Shown one piece after another: positions 1 through 8,607 of a DNA stretch of 64,000 bases (position 1 is its first letter; each line of letters starts with the position of its first letter). The stretch lies in NCBI RefSeq assembly GCF_001594145.1, contig NZ_LVCF01000004.1:1-64000 (forward strand). The letters run 5' to 3'. Origin of the DNA: Branchiibius sp. NY16-3462-2 (GTDB lineage: Bacteria; Actinomycetota; Actinomycetes; Actinomycetales; Dermatophilaceae). Made by a program: the position numbers and the translations under genes. The notes beneath the pieces were generated by a model, which was given only the letters and a program-made list of their open reading frames with translations, did no database searches and had not been told where the DNA came from.

Positions 1-81
1 CACCGTCTCCTTGCCCTCGGCGATCTGCCGCCAAAATCGGCGCTGGTCACCACGCAACGGTCCAAGCCGGGACATCCACAT
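1..81 (-). CDS. IS30-like transposase, N-terminal fragment
   Basis: Partial gene running off the left edge. The visible protein starts MWMSRLGPLRGDQRRFW and continues RQIAEGKETV. The pattern R-GPL-x4-RR-FW-x-IA-G is what I know from the helix-turn-helix start of actinobacterial IS30 transposases, where it precedes a WFRxxGG motif and the DDE domain. Neither of those lies in the window. Starts at 84 (GTG), 81 (ATG) or 75 (ATG) are possible. It is in the same frame as the interrupted DUF222 gene, so a read-through fusion is formally possible. Confidence 0.5.
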   Translation of the reverse strand, partial: MWMSRLGPLRGDQRRFWRQIAEGKETV

Positions 82-120
82 CACCCATTTCAAATCAGGG
101 TGTTGCGCTGACCCTTTGAA
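1..120 (-). mobile_element. Edge of an IS30-like insertion sequence
   Basis: On the minus strand the DUF222 reading frame keeps its family pattern up to about position 121 and then changes abruptly. The next stretch (about 84-118) contains AGGGTCAGCGCAACACCC, which looks like a terminal repeat. It is followed at once by an open frame resembling the N-terminus of actinobacterial IS30-type transposases. I infer that an IS begins near 115-120 and continues out of the window to the left. The boundary is uncertain by about 10 bases, and the other end and target duplication are not visible. Confidence 0.5.
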
Positions 121-1251
121 GCTGCCGGTGGACAACGTGGCGGCGCGCACTCCCTGCGCCAGTGTCTCGTAGTCGAAGTTGACCGTCAGGATCGCCGAGA
201 CACCACCAGCGCCCGGAAGTTTGTCGATTGGCAGGTGCTCACACAGCTGGGCCAACGCCCGACCCTCACGATGCGACTTGTCCATCGGCGCGCCGCCCGC
301 GTCGGCAGCATCGGCCGCGTCGATTTCGGCCTCGACCTGCTTCGTCGTCCGGGCCCAGCCCTGATTGGCCGTGCCCGGGTCGGGCGGCGGTGGTGCCGCT
401 GTCGCTCCGTCGCCGATCGCCCAGTCCGGGGGACTGGCAACCGGGCCGCCGCTTCCGGCCCGTGAGCTCGTCGGGTCGGCGTTCATGAGGTGGAGTCGGC
501 GCGGCGCACTGATGGCCTCCAGGGAGGTCTGCAGCATCCGGGCCTGAGCCTCCGGGAGGAGGAACCCGCCCTTGAAGAGGCCGGGTTTGAACTCCTTCAT
601 CCAGAACGCCGTCTGCTCCCATGCGGACTGCTCCCGAGCCACCAACTGGTCGTTCTCGTGGGCGTCCGCGTCATGCACGGATTCGAATGCCTCCCGCATC
701 CGGGTCGCCCGCCGGGCCAGATCGGGAAGGGGCATCTTCGGCGCGTCCGCGAGCAACTCACGCTCAGCCCGCGCGCGGTCCGTGTCGGACACCGACGGCG
801 GCAGCGCGGACAGGCCGCGGGCAATGATGCGGGCTTGCTCCTTCGACACCTGCCCCGCGGCCAGCGAGTCACCCGTCGCGTGTGCGTCCGCCAGTTGCTG
901 ACCCAACTGGACGAGGGCGTTGCCTTCGCGGCGATCCCCACCGAATTGCTGCGCCAGCATCGGTCCGACCGATCCAGGTGAGGTTCCAGCGTCGACCGCA
1001 ATCGCTCGAAGCCGATCTGCCGAAGACACCAACGCTGCATCGATCCGGGCCTTCGCCGAACCCAACCGACCCGAGGCGGTCAGCGCCACAGCCTGCGAGA
1101 CCTGATCCCACGCGTCGAACGCGACGAGTCGGTCCAGCGCCGTGTGCACCGCACCGATCAACTCGGCGATCACGTCATCGGGTGAAAACACCGATGAGAC
1201 GTCGGCAACGCTGGAACCGGTTGCAGCACTGAATGATTCAGCTATTCTCAT
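121..1251 (-). pseudogene. DUF222 (13E12-type) HNH endonuclease family protein, interrupted
   Basis: Starts at ATG 1251 and stays open for about 377 codons. Typical DUF222 features are visible: an acidic N-terminus, the segment ISKEQ-like VSKEQARIIARGL in the middle (around residues 140-152), and the conserved piece LTVNFDYETLAQGV near the end. In intact relatives this last piece precedes ATLxTG and a C-terminal HNH nuclease domain. Here the family pattern stops right after ATLSTGS and an IS30-like end begins, so the HNH part is missing from this side. These proteins are abundant, often mobile, and of poorly known function. I call it an IS-disrupted copy; the downstream half may survive beyond the window. 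Confidence 0.65.
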
Positions 1252-1349
1252 GTGCAGCGCCACCTCCCCAGGTCGCCCGATCCACCGCGTGTGCGGATGA
1301 AGAAAACCTATCGACCAGCACCGACAACCACCACGGGAGAAACCGGTTG

Positions 1350-1384
1350 TGTGGACAACTCAACCGTCCGCCGCACTATCCACA
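1350..1384. promoter_or_regulatory. Pair of DnaA-box-like sites
   Basis: TGTGGACAA at 1350-1358 is the reverse complement of TTGTCCACA, the preferred actinobacterial DnaA box. CTATCCACA at 1376-1384 differs by one base from TTATCCACA. They lie 26 bp apart, about 45-75 bp upstream of the gene starting at 1428. No dnaA or dnaN is near, so this is not the chromosomal origin; a DnaA-responsive promoter or chance are the options. Confidence 0.3.
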
Positions 1385-1427
1385 GGCCGCCGCCGGGTCA
1401 ACGCGACCCACCGCTTACCGTGAGGGC

Positions 1428-1724
1428 ATGGCTACCTACCCCACATCACCTTTCGTTGCCGCCGGTCTGATCGGCGGGTACGGCGTGGCCCGGGCAAGCG
1501 GCGTACGTCCCCTGGGTGGTGCGGTCCTTGCCGCCGCCGGCATCGCGGCAGGACGAGAATGGCTGTCTCACAAGGGCATTGCGACGACGGTCGGGCTCAG
1601 CGCCCTCTACGTGACGGCGTTCGGCGCCTCCCACCCGTTGGCCAAGAAGCTGGGCGCATGGCCGTCGGTGTTGACTGTCACTGCTGTCGCAGCCGGGGTC
1701 ACGTATCTCGTCGCTGACAAGTAA
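1428..1724 (+). CDS. Small hydrophobic membrane protein, unknown function
   Basis: 98 aa starting at ATG 1428, preceded by GAGGG, and also by TACCGT six bases before the ATG, which could serve as the -10 of a leaderless transcript. The protein is rich in Ala, Gly, Leu and Val with three or four hydrophobic segments (about residues 7-25, 28-45, 50-66, 75-95) joined by short polar turns such as SHKG and HPLAKK. I do not recognise a family. It is followed 19 bp later by the cupin gene, which has its own promoter-like sequence. Confidence 0.6.
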   Translation: MATYPTSPFVAAGLIGGYGVARASGVRPLGGAVLAAAGIAAGREWLSHKGIATTVGLSALYVTAFGASHPLAKKLGAWPSVLTVTAVAAGVTYLVADK

Positions 1725-1730
1725 GAGCGG

Positions 1731-1736
1731 CATACT
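1731..1736 (+). promoter_or_regulatory. -10 element of a probable leaderless promoter (cupin gene)
   Basis: CATACT, five of six matches to TATACT, ends 7 nt before the ATG at 1744 with no Shine-Dalgarno sequence between. This spacing is typical for actinobacterial leaderless mRNAs. Confidence 0.4.
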
Positions 1737-1743
1737 TGACGGC

Positions 1744-2106
1744 ATGAGCGGACCAGTCGTCGACCTTGCCGAGAAGTTCGATCTGTTCAGCGAGCACTGG
1801 TCACCGAAGCTGGTGGCGACCCTGAACGATTACGACGTGAAAGTCGTTCGTATCAAAGGCGACTTCGTCTGGCACACGCACGAGGACACCGACGAGCTGT
1901 TCGTGGTGATCGAGGGCCGGCTCACCATCCAGCTGCGCGACGGGGACGTCGAACTCGGGCCGGGCCAGCTGTTCGTCGTCCCGCGCGGAGTGGAGCACTG
2001 CCCCCGCGCCGACGACGAGGTGAAGGCGCTGTTGCTGGAGCCGGCCGGCGTCGTCAACACCGGTGACGCGGGCGGCGAACTCACCGCAGTCGTCGAGAAG
2101 ATCTGA
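1744..2106 (+). CDS. Cupin-domain protein
   Basis: 120 aa, single cupin_2 domain. Cupin motif 1 appears as G-x5-HTHEDTDELF-x6-G (about residues 39-58) and motif 2 as G-x-L-FVVPRGVEHCP (about 75-90). The His and Glu residues that hold a metal ion in metal cupins are present (H44, H46, E50, H86). Small cupins of this type can be isomerases, dioxygenases or binding proteins, so the substrate cannot be inferred. Start chosen at ATG 1744, just after a -10-like element. It converges with the kinase gene ending at 2129. Confidence 0.8.
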   Translation: MSGPVVDLAEKFDLFSEHWSPKLVATLNDYDVKVVRIKGDFVWHTHEDTDELFVVIEGRLTIQLRDGDVELGPGQLFVVPRGVEHCPRADDEVKALLLEPAGVVNTGDAGGELTAVVEKI

Positions 2107-2128
2107 ACGCTGGACCACCGCTGCCCGG

Positions 2129-2665
2129 TCAGCGATCGGGCTCCCACTGCAGCACCTGGTCGACAAGCGCCTGCTGGTCGGCCGCGCTGTCGAGGCGGAG
2201 GACCGGCTGGCGGCGCTCGGCCAGCCACTTCCCGTGCCCGACGAGGCTTCGTCCCTCGAACGCTGGATCGTCGTAGCCCTTCGCCCAGTCGAGGAACTCC
2301 GCCCAGGCGTCGGCATCGAACGGTCGGCCGGCCCGCCGATGCACCTCACGTGCTTCGAGACGCCGCAGTCTGGCAGAAGGGTCGAGGGTCAGGAACACGA
2401 TGGCGTCGCACTCGTCGACGATCTCCTCACCCCACCCCATCATCGATCCGGAGAGCACCCAGGCTTCGCGCGGGACGAACATCTGCCGCATCAATGTGCA
2501 CCGGTCGGCTTCTGGTCGCTTCGTGATGTAGGGCGGGTCGCTGGGCAGCCAGAAGTAGTCATCGGCGTCGGCGTGTGGCACCGACCAGTAGTTCGCCAGC
2601 GCCCGGGCCAGGGTGGTCGTCCCCGAACCACTGGCCCCCATGACGTGAACTCTGCTGCGCCTCAC
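2129..2665 (-). CDS. Small P-loop kinase (adenylate kinase/topology-modulation type)
   Basis: 178 aa. A Walker A motif GASGSGTTTLARAL lies right at the N-terminus, followed by DADDYFW, which fits the shikimate/adenylate-kinase-like FlaR (topology modulation) group of P-loop NTPases. A later segment, DAIVFLTLDPSARLRRLEAREV, resembles the LID region of nucleotide kinases. The GTG start at 2665 overlaps the stop of the upstream GNAT gene as GTGA, so the two are translationally coupled; longer starts would read into that gene. The phosphate acceptor is unknown. Confidence 0.8.
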   Translation of the reverse strand: MRRSRVHVMGASGSGTTTLARALANYWSVPHADADDYFWLPSDPPYITKRPEADRCTLMRQMFVPREAWVLSGSMMGWGEEIVDECDAIVFLTLDPSARLRRLEAREVHRRAGRPFDADAWAEFLDWAKGYDDPAFEGRSLVGHGKWLAERRQPVLRLDSAADQQALVDQVLQWEPDR

Positions 2666-2955
2666 GAGCCGTAGATCAGGTCCGCGTAATCCTCGCGGTG
2701 CTTGGACATGTACGACTTGTAGAACGGGCACAGCGGCATCACCTTGCGCTGCCCCTTGGCCCGTACGTCGGCCAGAGACTCGCGCGCCAGTGTCGAGGCC
2801 ACGCCGTGCCCCTCGAACTCGGGCTGCACCTCGGTGTGCGTGAAGACGATGAGGTCGTCCGTCAGCTGGTAGACGGCGAAGCCCGCTAGCGCACCATCGA
2901 TGTGCGCCTCGTAGCGGTTCTCGGCTGGGTTATCCGTGATCACGACATCGGTCAT
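2662..2955 (-). CDS. Small GNAT-family N-acetyltransferase
   Basis: 97 aa, matching the short YjdJ/Gtn-type GNAT family (one compact acetyltransferase fold). Visible signs: HTEVQPEFEGHGVASTL (about residues 39-55), which corresponds to the acetyl-CoA-binding Q/RxxGxG/A signature in its EGHGV form, and CPFYKSYMSKH near the C-terminus. The latter carries the Cys and Tyr typical of this family. The acceptor is unknown. It is the first gene of a two-gene unit with the P-loop kinase (4-nt overlap). A leaderless-type -10 lies directly upstream. Confidence 0.85.
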   Translation of the reverse strand: MTDVVITDNPAENRYEAHIDGALAGFAVYQLTDDLIVFTHTEVQPEFEGHGVASTLARESLADVRAKGQRKVMPLCPFYKSYMSKHREDYADLIYGS

Positions 2956-2961
2956 GCAACG

Positions 2962-2967
2962 AGACTA
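2962..2967 (-). promoter_or_regulatory. -10 element of a probable leaderless promoter (GNAT gene)
   Basis: On the minus strand TAGTCT is followed by six bases and then ATG at 2955. No Shine-Dalgarno sequence fits in that space. Confidence 0.45.
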
Positions 2968-3059
2968 ACCGTGTCGACCTTGGGACCGGCTGGCCCACGA
3001 ATCGTGGTGTGGTGGGCAATCGACGCACAAACCGGGCGAAGGGCGAGGCGGAGGGCGGG

Positions 3060-4175
3060 TCAGCGGTACTGCGCACCGATCTGCCGGCCCACCTGCTCCA
3101 ACAATGACTGCGCGTTCGCCATTGACTGTTCCGCCGAGGGTTCGAGGTCCGAAAGAGTCCACGCCGCAGTGATTCCCGCGTCCGCGAGACGTTCCGAAGA
3201 AAGCAACGACCGCCCGGCCACCGCCACCACGGGAACGCCGTGCCGTCCGGCCGCGGTGGACACCCCCACGGGTGCCTTGCCCGCCAACGACTGCTCGTCC
3301 AACGACCCCTCTCCGGTGATCACCAGGTCCGCCCCGGCCACTGCGGCATCGAAATCGAGCAGCGACAGGATCAGATCGATTCCCGGTTCGAGGCGCGCAC
3401 CGAGACCGGTCAGCGCACCGAAACCGGCACCCCCGGCCGCGCCAGCCCCCGGAACGTCCCGGAAGTCGGTGCCGACGACCGGTGCGAGTACGTCGGCCCA
3501 CCGTCCCAGCGCATCGTCCAGTGCCGCCACCTCACTGGGTGACGCGCCCTTCTGCGGTCCGAAAACCGCTGCAGCACCGTCCGATCCGAGCAACGGGTTC
3601 GTGACGTCAGACGCCACAACCACTGTTGCTCCATCGAGGCGTTGCCGCACGGGATCCAACGACACCGAAGCGAGAGTGAACAACCCGGCGCCACCCCGGG
3701 CGATCGGCGTACCGGAAGCATCCAGCAGCTGTGCACCCAGGGCGGCGAGCATGCCGGCACCCCCGTCGGTCGAGGCGCTGCCGCCCAGGCCGACGACGAT
3801 CTCGCGGGCTCCGGTCGCGAGAGCGGCGTCGATGACCTGCCCCAGGCCGTACGTCGAGGCGGTCATGGGTGCCAGCCGTCCACCGGGCAGCAACGAGAGT
3901 CCGCACGCCGCGGCCAACTCCACCACCGCGCGGTCGCCGTTGACCGCGAACGGAGCAGACACCGGGTCGCCGACGGGACCGTCGACGGTTACCTGGTGTT
4001 CGGTGAAGCCAGCCGCGACGGCGGCAGCAACGGTGCCGTCACCGCCGTCGGCGATCGGCAGCAGCACGATCTCCGCCGACGGCAGCGCCGACTGCAGTCC
4101 TGAGGCAAGCGCCGCCGCGACCCCGGAGGCCGACAGCGACCCCTTGAACTTGTCGGGGGCGACGACGATTCTCAT
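3060..4175 (-). CDS. glxK: Glycerate kinase (GlxK/GarK family)
   Basis: 371 aa, full length for the family. The N-terminus IVVAPDKFKGSLSA is the family signature, followed by LPIADGGDGT (about residues 40-49). The central GLGGSASTDGGAGM loop and the late VITGEGSLDEQS motif are also present. Members of this family make 2-phosphoglycerate from D-glycerate and ATP in the cytoplasm. It is the last gene of the hyi-glxR-gcl-glxK operon, 5 bp after gcl, and completes the route from glyoxylate to lower glycolysis. Confidence 0.95.
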   Translation of the reverse strand: MRIVVAPDKFKGSLSASGVAAALASGLQSALPSAEIVLLPIADGGDGTVAAAVAAGFTEHQVTVDGPVGDPVSAPFAVNGDRAVVELAAACGLSLLPGGRLAPMTASTYGLGQVIDAALATGAREIVVGLGGSASTDGGAGMLAALGAQLLDASGTPIARGGAGLFTLASVSLDPVRQRLDGATVVVASDVTNPLLGSDGAAAVFGPQKGASPSEVAALDDALGRWADVLAPVVGTDFRDVPGAGAAGGAGFGALTGLGARLEPGIDLILSLLDFDAAVAGADLVITGEGSLDEQSLAGKAPVGVSTAAGRHGVPVVAVAGRSLLSSERLADAGITAAWTLSDLEPSAEQSMANAQSLLEQVGRQIGAQYR

Positions 4176-4180
4176 GTCTG

Positions 4181-5944
4181 CTAGTCCAGCAGACTGATCG
4201 CGGTCGGCGCATCGGTACCGACGGCCGCCAGGTCCTCGAACTCGACCACGTTGTCGAGCTCGGTGCCCATCGCGATGTTGGTGACGCGTTCCAGGATCAC
4301 CTCGACCACGACCGGCACCCGCAGGTCCTGGGCGAGCTTCTGCGCGTCCGCAAAGGCCTGCGGCAACTCCTCAGGGTCCTGCACCCGGATGCCCCGGCAG
4401 CCCAGTCCCTCAACGACTTTCAGGTGGTCGACACCGTAGCCACCAAGCTCGGGGGCGTTGATGTTCTCGAAGGACAGTTGCACGTGGTAGTCCATCGAGA
4501 AGCCGCGCTGACTCTGCCGGATCAGGCCGAGGTAGGCGTTGTTGACCAGGACGTGCACGTAGGGGATGTTGAACTGCGCGCCGACCGCGAGTTCCTCCAG
4601 CATGAACTGGAAGTCGTAGTCACCCGAGAGCGCCACGACCGGTGCATCCGGCCGCGCAGTGGCAACGCCGAGCGCGGCGGGCATCGTCCAGCCCAGCGGA
4701 CCGGCCTGTCCGGCGTTGATCCAGTGCCGCGGTCCGTAGACGTGCAGGAACTGCCCGCCGGCGATCTGCGACAGCCCGATCGTCGACACGTAGACCGTGT
4801 CACGGTCGAAGGCCCGGTTCATCTCTTCGTAGACCCGCTGCGGTTTGATCGGAATCGAGTCGAAGTGGGTGCTTCGCTGCAGCGTGTGCTTGCGCTGCTG
4901 GCAGTCCTTGACCCACACGTCCCAGTCGGGGAACTCCCGCTCCCGCGCCGCCTCCACGAACAGCGACAGGGCAGCCCCGGCGTCGGACACGATGCCGTAG
5001 TCGGGCGCGAAAACCCTTCCGATCTGGGTGGGTTCGATGTCCACGTGCACGAACGTGCGCCCCGCGGTGTAGGTGTCCAAGCCGCCAGTGTGCCGGTTGG
5101 CCCATCGGTTGCCGATGCCCAGGACGAAGTCGGACTCCAGCAGGGTCGCGTTGCCGTAGCGCTGCGAGGTCTGCAGGCCGGCCATGCCCGCCATCAACGG
5201 GTGGTCGTCGGGGATCGCGCCCCAACCCATCAGCGTCGGGATGACCGGGATGTTCGCGGCCTCAGCGAAGGACACCAGGAGGGACGAGGCGTCGGCGTTG
5301 ATGATCCCGCCGCCGGCAACGATCACCGGACGCTCCGCCTTCGCCAGCATCGCCAGCGCGTGGTCGATCTGCGCCCGGGTGGCCGCCGGTTTGTAGACCG
5401 GCAGCGGAGTGTAGGTGTCCGGGTCGAAATCGATCTCCGCCATCTGCACGTCGAACGGCAGGTCGATCAGCACCGGACCGGGACGACCAGAGCGCATCAG
5501 ATGGAAGGCCTGCTGGAAAACGCCTGGCACCTGGGCGGGTTCGAGGACGGTCGTGGCTGCCTTCGTCACCGGGGCGGCAATCGAGGCGATGTCCACCGCC
5601 TGGAAGTCCTCCTTGTGCAGCCGCGCCACCGGCGCCTGGCCGGTGATGCACAGGATCGGGATCGAGTCGGCGCTGGCCGAGTAGAGACCCGTGATCATGT
5701 CGGTGCCCGCCGGCCCGGAGGTGCCGATGCAGACGCCGATGTTGCCCGCGGCGGCGCGGGTGAAACCCTCCGCCATGTGCGAGGCGCCCTCGACGTGCCG
5801 GGCCAGGATGTGCTTGATCCCGCCGTGCTCACGCATCGCATCGTAGAACGGGTTGATCGCGGCACCCGGCAGCCCGAACGCCGTTGTCGCGCCCTCGAGT
5901 TCGAGGATCTTCACTGCCGCGTCGACGGCTCGCATCTTCGTCAT
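4181..5944 (-). CDS. gcl: Glyoxylate carboligase (tartronate-semialdehyde synthase)
   Basis: 587 aa, a thiamine-diphosphate enzyme that joins two glyoxylates to tartronate semialdehyde with loss of CO2. The decisive residue is V51 in [13 protein letters not shown]: most ThDP enzymes have a catalytic Glu there, and Gcl is the known exception with Val. The ThDP/Mg motif runs from GDYDFQF to NNAYLG (about residues 440-470). The central FAD-binding-type domain (about 190-340) is complete. Its start overlaps the stop of glxR by 4 nt (ATGA), so the two are coupled. Confidence 0.96.
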   Translation of the reverse strand: MTKMRAVDAAVKILELEGATTAFGLPGAAINPFYDAMREHGGIKHILARHVEGASHMAEGFTRAAAGNIGVCIGTSGPAGTDMITGLYSASADSIPILCITGQAPVARLHKEDFQAVDIASIAAPVTKAATTVLEPAQVPGVFQQAFHLMRSGRPGPVLIDLPFDVQMAEIDFDPDTYTPLPVYKPAATRAQIDHALAMLAKAERPVIVAGGGIINADASSLLVSFAEAANIPVIPTLMGWGAIPDDHPLMAGMAGLQTSQRYGNATLLESDFVLGIGNRWANRHTGGLDTYTAGRTFVHVDIEPTQIGRVFAPDYGIVSDAGAALSLFVEAAREREFPDWDVWVKDCQQRKHTLQRSTHFDSIPIKPQRVYEEMNRAFDRDTVYVSTIGLSQIAGGQFLHVYGPRHWINAGQAGPLGWTMPAALGVATARPDAPVVALSGDYDFQFMLEELAVGAQFNIPYVHVLVNNAYLGLIRQSQRGFSMDYHVQLSFENINAPELGGYGVDHLKVVEGLGCRGIRVQDPEELPQAFADAQKLAQDLRVPVVVEVILERVTNIAMGTELDNVVEFEDLAAVGTDAPTAISLLD

Positions 5945-6831
5945 GAGCCCGACACCTCCTGCCCGGACAAGCGCTCGACGCCACGCAGCAGCGCGGAGTG
6001 GTCCAGCGAACCGTCGCCCTGCGCCCGCAGCGAACCGATCAGCTGGGCGGTCGCCGCCCCCAGCGGGATGGCAACACCCTTGGCCCGCGCGGACTCCAGG
6101 ATGATGCCCATGTCCTTGTGGTGCAGGTCGATCCGGAAGCCGGGGGTGAAGTCACCGGCCAGCATGCTGGCGCCCTTGCGGTCCAGCACGGTGCTCCCGG
6201 CCAGCCCACCGGCCAACGCCTTGAGCCCCGCTTCTGCGTCCACGCCGTACGCGCGCAGCAACACGATGGCCTCGGCGACCAGCTCGTAGTTGCCCGCGAC
6301 GATCAGCTGGTTGGCGGCCTTGACGGTCTGACCTGAGCCAGCCGGCCCCACGTGCACGATGGTCTTGCCGACCACTTCCAGGTACGGCGTGGCGGCCGCG
6401 ACGTCGTCGTCCGCGCCCCCGACCATGATCGACAGGACCGCTTCCTTCGCGCCGGCCTCGCCACCGCTCACGGGTGCGTCGATGACGCGAATCCCGCGCT
6501 CGGCGCCCGCCTGCGCCAACTCGACGGCGACGTCCGGGCGGATCGTTGACATGTCGATGTGCAGCGTGCCCGGCTTGGCGTTCGCGTAGATGCCCTCCTC
6601 ACCGAGCGCCACGCCGAGCACGTCGGGGGAGTCCGGGACCATCGTGATGACGACCTCGGCCTCGGCCACGGCGTCGGCAACGCTGGACGCGCCCTTCCCG
6701 CCGCGGGCGACGAGAGCGTCGATGGCAGGCTGGCTGCGGTTGTAGCCGACAACGGTGTGTCCGGCGTCGACCAGGTGTCCGGCCATCGGGGCACCCATGA
6801 TGCCCAGGCCGATGAATGCGATCGTGCTCAT
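5941..6831 (-). CDS. glxR: 2-hydroxy-3-oxopropionate (tartronate semialdehyde) reductase
   Basis: 296 aa, beta-hydroxyacid dehydrogenase family. The NAD(P)-binding loop is [13 protein letters not shown] (residues 7-19). The substrate motif [11 protein letters not shown] (about 117-127) and the region [11 protein letters not shown] with the catalytic Lys (about 165-176) are intact. It reduces tartronate semialdehyde to D-glycerate, between Gcl and glycerate kinase. A good AGGAG ribosome site precedes the ATG at 6831. It lies 36 bp after hyi. Confidence 0.93.
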   Translation of the reverse strand: MSTIAFIGLGIMGAPMAGHLVDAGHTVVGYNRSQPAIDALVARGGKGASSVADAVAEAEVVITMVPDSPDVLGVALGEEGIYANAKPGTLHIDMSTIRPDVAVELAQAGAERGIRVIDAPVSGGEAGAKEAVLSIMVGGADDDVAAATPYLEVVGKTIVHVGPAGSGQTVKAANQLIVAGNYELVAEAIVLLRAYGVDAEAGLKALAGGLAGSTVLDRKGASMLAGDFTPGFRIDLHHKDMGIILESARAKGVAIPLGAATAQLIGSLRAQGDGSLDHSALLRGVERLSGQEVSGS

Positions 6832-6867
6832 AACTACTGGCTCCTAAGGGTTTTCGGCGGTGCGTGG

Positions 6868-7665
6868 TCAGCTGCGCTGTTCGCGCGGCAACCAGGTCAG
6901 GCTGTCGGCGGTGTCGGTGGCGGGGATGTACTCCAGCGCCACCCGGCCGTCGTACCCGGCGCGTTCGAGGTGTGCGAGGTGGTCGGCGATGGGCAGTTCG
7001 CCGCTGCCCGGCTCGTGCCGGCCCGGCAGGTCGGCGACCTGCACGTGGGCGATGCGATCGGCGTACGTGTCGATGCCTGCGGAGACGTCGTCGCCGTTGT
7101 TGGCCAGGTGGAAGATGTCGAAGAGCATCCGCACGTTCGGCTCCCCGACCCGGTCGAGTACGCCGGCCACGTCCGCGGCCGTGCGCAGCGGGTAGGGCTT
7201 GGGTCCGCTGACCATCTCGACAAGCACGGTGCGATCGGCACCGACGGTCTTCGCGGCGTACCTCAGGTTGTCGGTGGCCACGGCGTCCTGCTCGGCGGGG
7301 TCCACGCCCTCGAGGCGGTTGCCGTAGAGCGCGTTGAACGCCGGCACGTCGAGCTGCGAGGCGATCGAGGCAACCACGGCCACGTTGTCCCGGAAGTCCT
7401 GCTCGCGCCCGGGCTGGGACACCACGCCGCAGTCCGGACCGGTGAGGTCAGCGGCCCAGAAGTTCAGCCCGATCAGTTGCACCCCGGCGTCGCGGACTGC
7501 GCTCACGAAGGCATCGACGTCCTGGTCGGCGGGCACCGGTTGGTCCGGCCAGGGCCACCAGAACTCGACGGCGGAGAAACCGGCGTCGGCGGCGGCCTGC
7601 GGGCGCTGCAGGAGCGGCACCTCCGTGAAGAGCAGGGAGCAGTTGACTGCGTAGCGGAGAGACAT
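6868..7665 (-). CDS. hyi: Hydroxypyruvate isomerase, TIM-barrel family
   Basis: 265 aa, AP-endonuclease-2-like TIM barrel. It starts MSLRYAVNCSLLFTEVPLL, the usual Hyi opening, and has VEFWWPWP after the first helix. The metal/substrate residues are in VEMVSGPKPYP and in MLFDIFHLANNGD (about residues 145-185). The family interconverts hydroxypyruvate and tartronate semialdehyde. I chose the ATG at 7665 because GGAAGG lies seven bases upstream; a longer reading would translate the operator. It is the first gene of the operon and faces iclR across the operators. Confidence 0.9.
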   Translation of the reverse strand: MSLRYAVNCSLLFTEVPLLQRPQAAADAGFSAVEFWWPWPDQPVPADQDVDAFVSAVRDAGVQLIGLNFWAADLTGPDCGVVSQPGREQDFRDNVAVVASIASQLDVPAFNALYGNRLEGVDPAEQDAVATDNLRYAAKTVGADRTVLVEMVSGPKPYPLRTAADVAGVLDRVGEPNVRMLFDIFHLANNGDDVSAGIDTYADRIAHVQVADLPGRHEPGSGELPIADHLAHLERAGYDGRVALEYIPATDTADSLTWLPREQRS

Positions 7666-7673
7666 GAGCAACC

Positions 7674-7688
7674 TTCCGTAATACGGAA
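7674..7688. promoter_or_regulatory. IclR-type operator copy 1
   Basis: TTCCGTAATACGGAA, a palindrome with arms TTCCG/CGGAA around five bases. It lies 9 bp upstream of the hyi start. IclR-family regulators are known to bind 15-bp palindromes of exactly this type. Confidence 0.7.
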
Positions 7689-7694
7689 ACAAGT

Positions 7695-7709
7695 TTCTGT
7701 ATTACGGAA
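7695..7709. promoter_or_regulatory. IclR-type operator copy 2
   Basis: TTCTGTATTACGGAA, one arm mismatch from copy 1. Its centre is 21 bp from that of copy 1, two helical turns, so dimers could bind side by side on one face of the DNA. Confidence 0.7.
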
Positions 7710-7752
7710 CACTAAGACGTGACTCACCGCACGTCAAGGGTTAGATATCGGC

Positions 7753-7758
7753 TACTGT
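7753..7758 (+). promoter_or_regulatory. -10 element of a probable leaderless iclR promoter
   Basis: TACTGT ends 7 nt before the ATG at 7766. No Shine-Dalgarno sequence is present. The predicted transcription start falls at or next to the start codon. Confidence 0.5.
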
Positions 7759-7759
7759 C

Positions 7760-7774
7760 TTCCGCATGACGGAA
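7760..7774. promoter_or_regulatory. IclR-type operator copy 3, across the iclR start codon
   Basis: TTCCGCATGACGGAA shares the arms TTCCG/CGGAA with the two copies near hyi. Its centre contains the ATG start codon of the regulator (7766-7768). A bound regulator would cover the transcription start of its own gene, so autorepression is likely. Confidence 0.65.
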
Positions 7775-8557
7775 AACGACGGGCCTAAGGCCAGCGAACG
7801 GGTCCAGTCGCTGGATCGTGCCTTCGGCCTGTTGGAGCACCTCGCCGATGCCGGACGCCCGGTCGGCATCTCCGAACTAGCGGAGATGAGCGACATCCCG
7901 CTGCCGACGATCCACCGACTGCTGCGCTTCCTGAGCAACGAAGGCTATGTGCGACAGGACAATTCACGCCGCTACGCACTCGGGCTGCGGCTGATCCGCC
8001 TCGGCCAGTCGGCCAGTCGCGGCCTGGACGTCTGGGCACACGGCGAACTCGGCGGTCTGGTCGAGCAGTTCGAAGAGACCGCCAACCTGGCCATCCTGCA
8101 GGGCGATCTGGCGATCTACGTCGGCCAGGCGCCCTCCCCGCACACGATGCGGATGTTCACCGAGGTCGGCCGCGCGGTGTCGCCGCACTGCACCGGCGTC
8201 GGCAAGGCGATGCTCGCCGAGCTGCCCGACGATCGGATCCTCGCGCTGCTCAAGCGAACCCGGATGCCCGCCATCACGGCGCACACCATTACCTCGCCCG
8301 AGGCGATGATGGCCGACATCGAGCAGATCCGGGAGCGCGGGTACGCCGTCGACGACGGGGAGCAGGAGCCGGGCGTGCGGTGTGTCGCGGCTGCGGTCCG
8401 CGGCCTGCCGTTCCCCGCCGCCGTGTCGATCTCCGGCCCCAACAGCCGCGTGACCGAAGAAAAGGTGCCGCAGATCGCGCCCGTGCTCATGCAGGTCGCT
8501 GAGCGGCTGCGCGACCGGTTCCCCAGCAGCGCCGGCCAGGTCGGTTTCGTCGGCTGA
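7766..8557 (+). CDS. IclR-family transcriptional regulator of glyoxylate genes
   Basis: 263 aa. N-terminal winged helix-turn-helix (about residues 12-75, with ISELAEMSDIPLPTIHRLL as the recognition part). The C-terminal IclR effector domain contains GVGKAMLAEL and the late GYAVDDGEQEPGVRCVAAAV. It is divergent from hyi-glxR-gcl-glxK and both sides carry its probable operator. This is the arrangement of the AllR/IclR group, where glyoxylate or allantoin products release repression. The effector here is inferred to be glyoxylate or a related acid. Confidence 0.92.
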   Translation: MTENDGPKASERVQSLDRAFGLLEHLADAGRPVGISELAEMSDIPLPTIHRLLRFLSNEGYVRQDNSRRYALGLRLIRLGQSASRGLDVWAHGELGGLVEQFEETANLAILQGDLAIYVGQAPSPHTMRMFTEVGRAVSPHCTGVGKAMLAELPDDRILALLKRTRMPAITAHTITSPEAMMADIEQIRERGYAVDDGEQEPGVRCVAAAVRGLPFPAAVSISGPNSRVTEEKVPQIAPVLMQVAERLRDRFPSSAGQVGFVG

Positions 8558-8607
8558 GCGGGTGTTCAATGGTGGGCAGTCCCAATCCCACGGCTGCGGA
8601 GTTTCCC

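Noticed and set aside
1350..1384. Chromosomal origin of replication
   Set aside because: Only two DnaA-like boxes and no dnaA, dnaN, recF or AT-rich unwinding region nearby.
4424..6289. Long plus-strand frame of 621 codons opposite gcl and glxR
   Set aside because: It is antisense to two well-supported enzymes and has no family motif; long shadow frames are common at this GC content.
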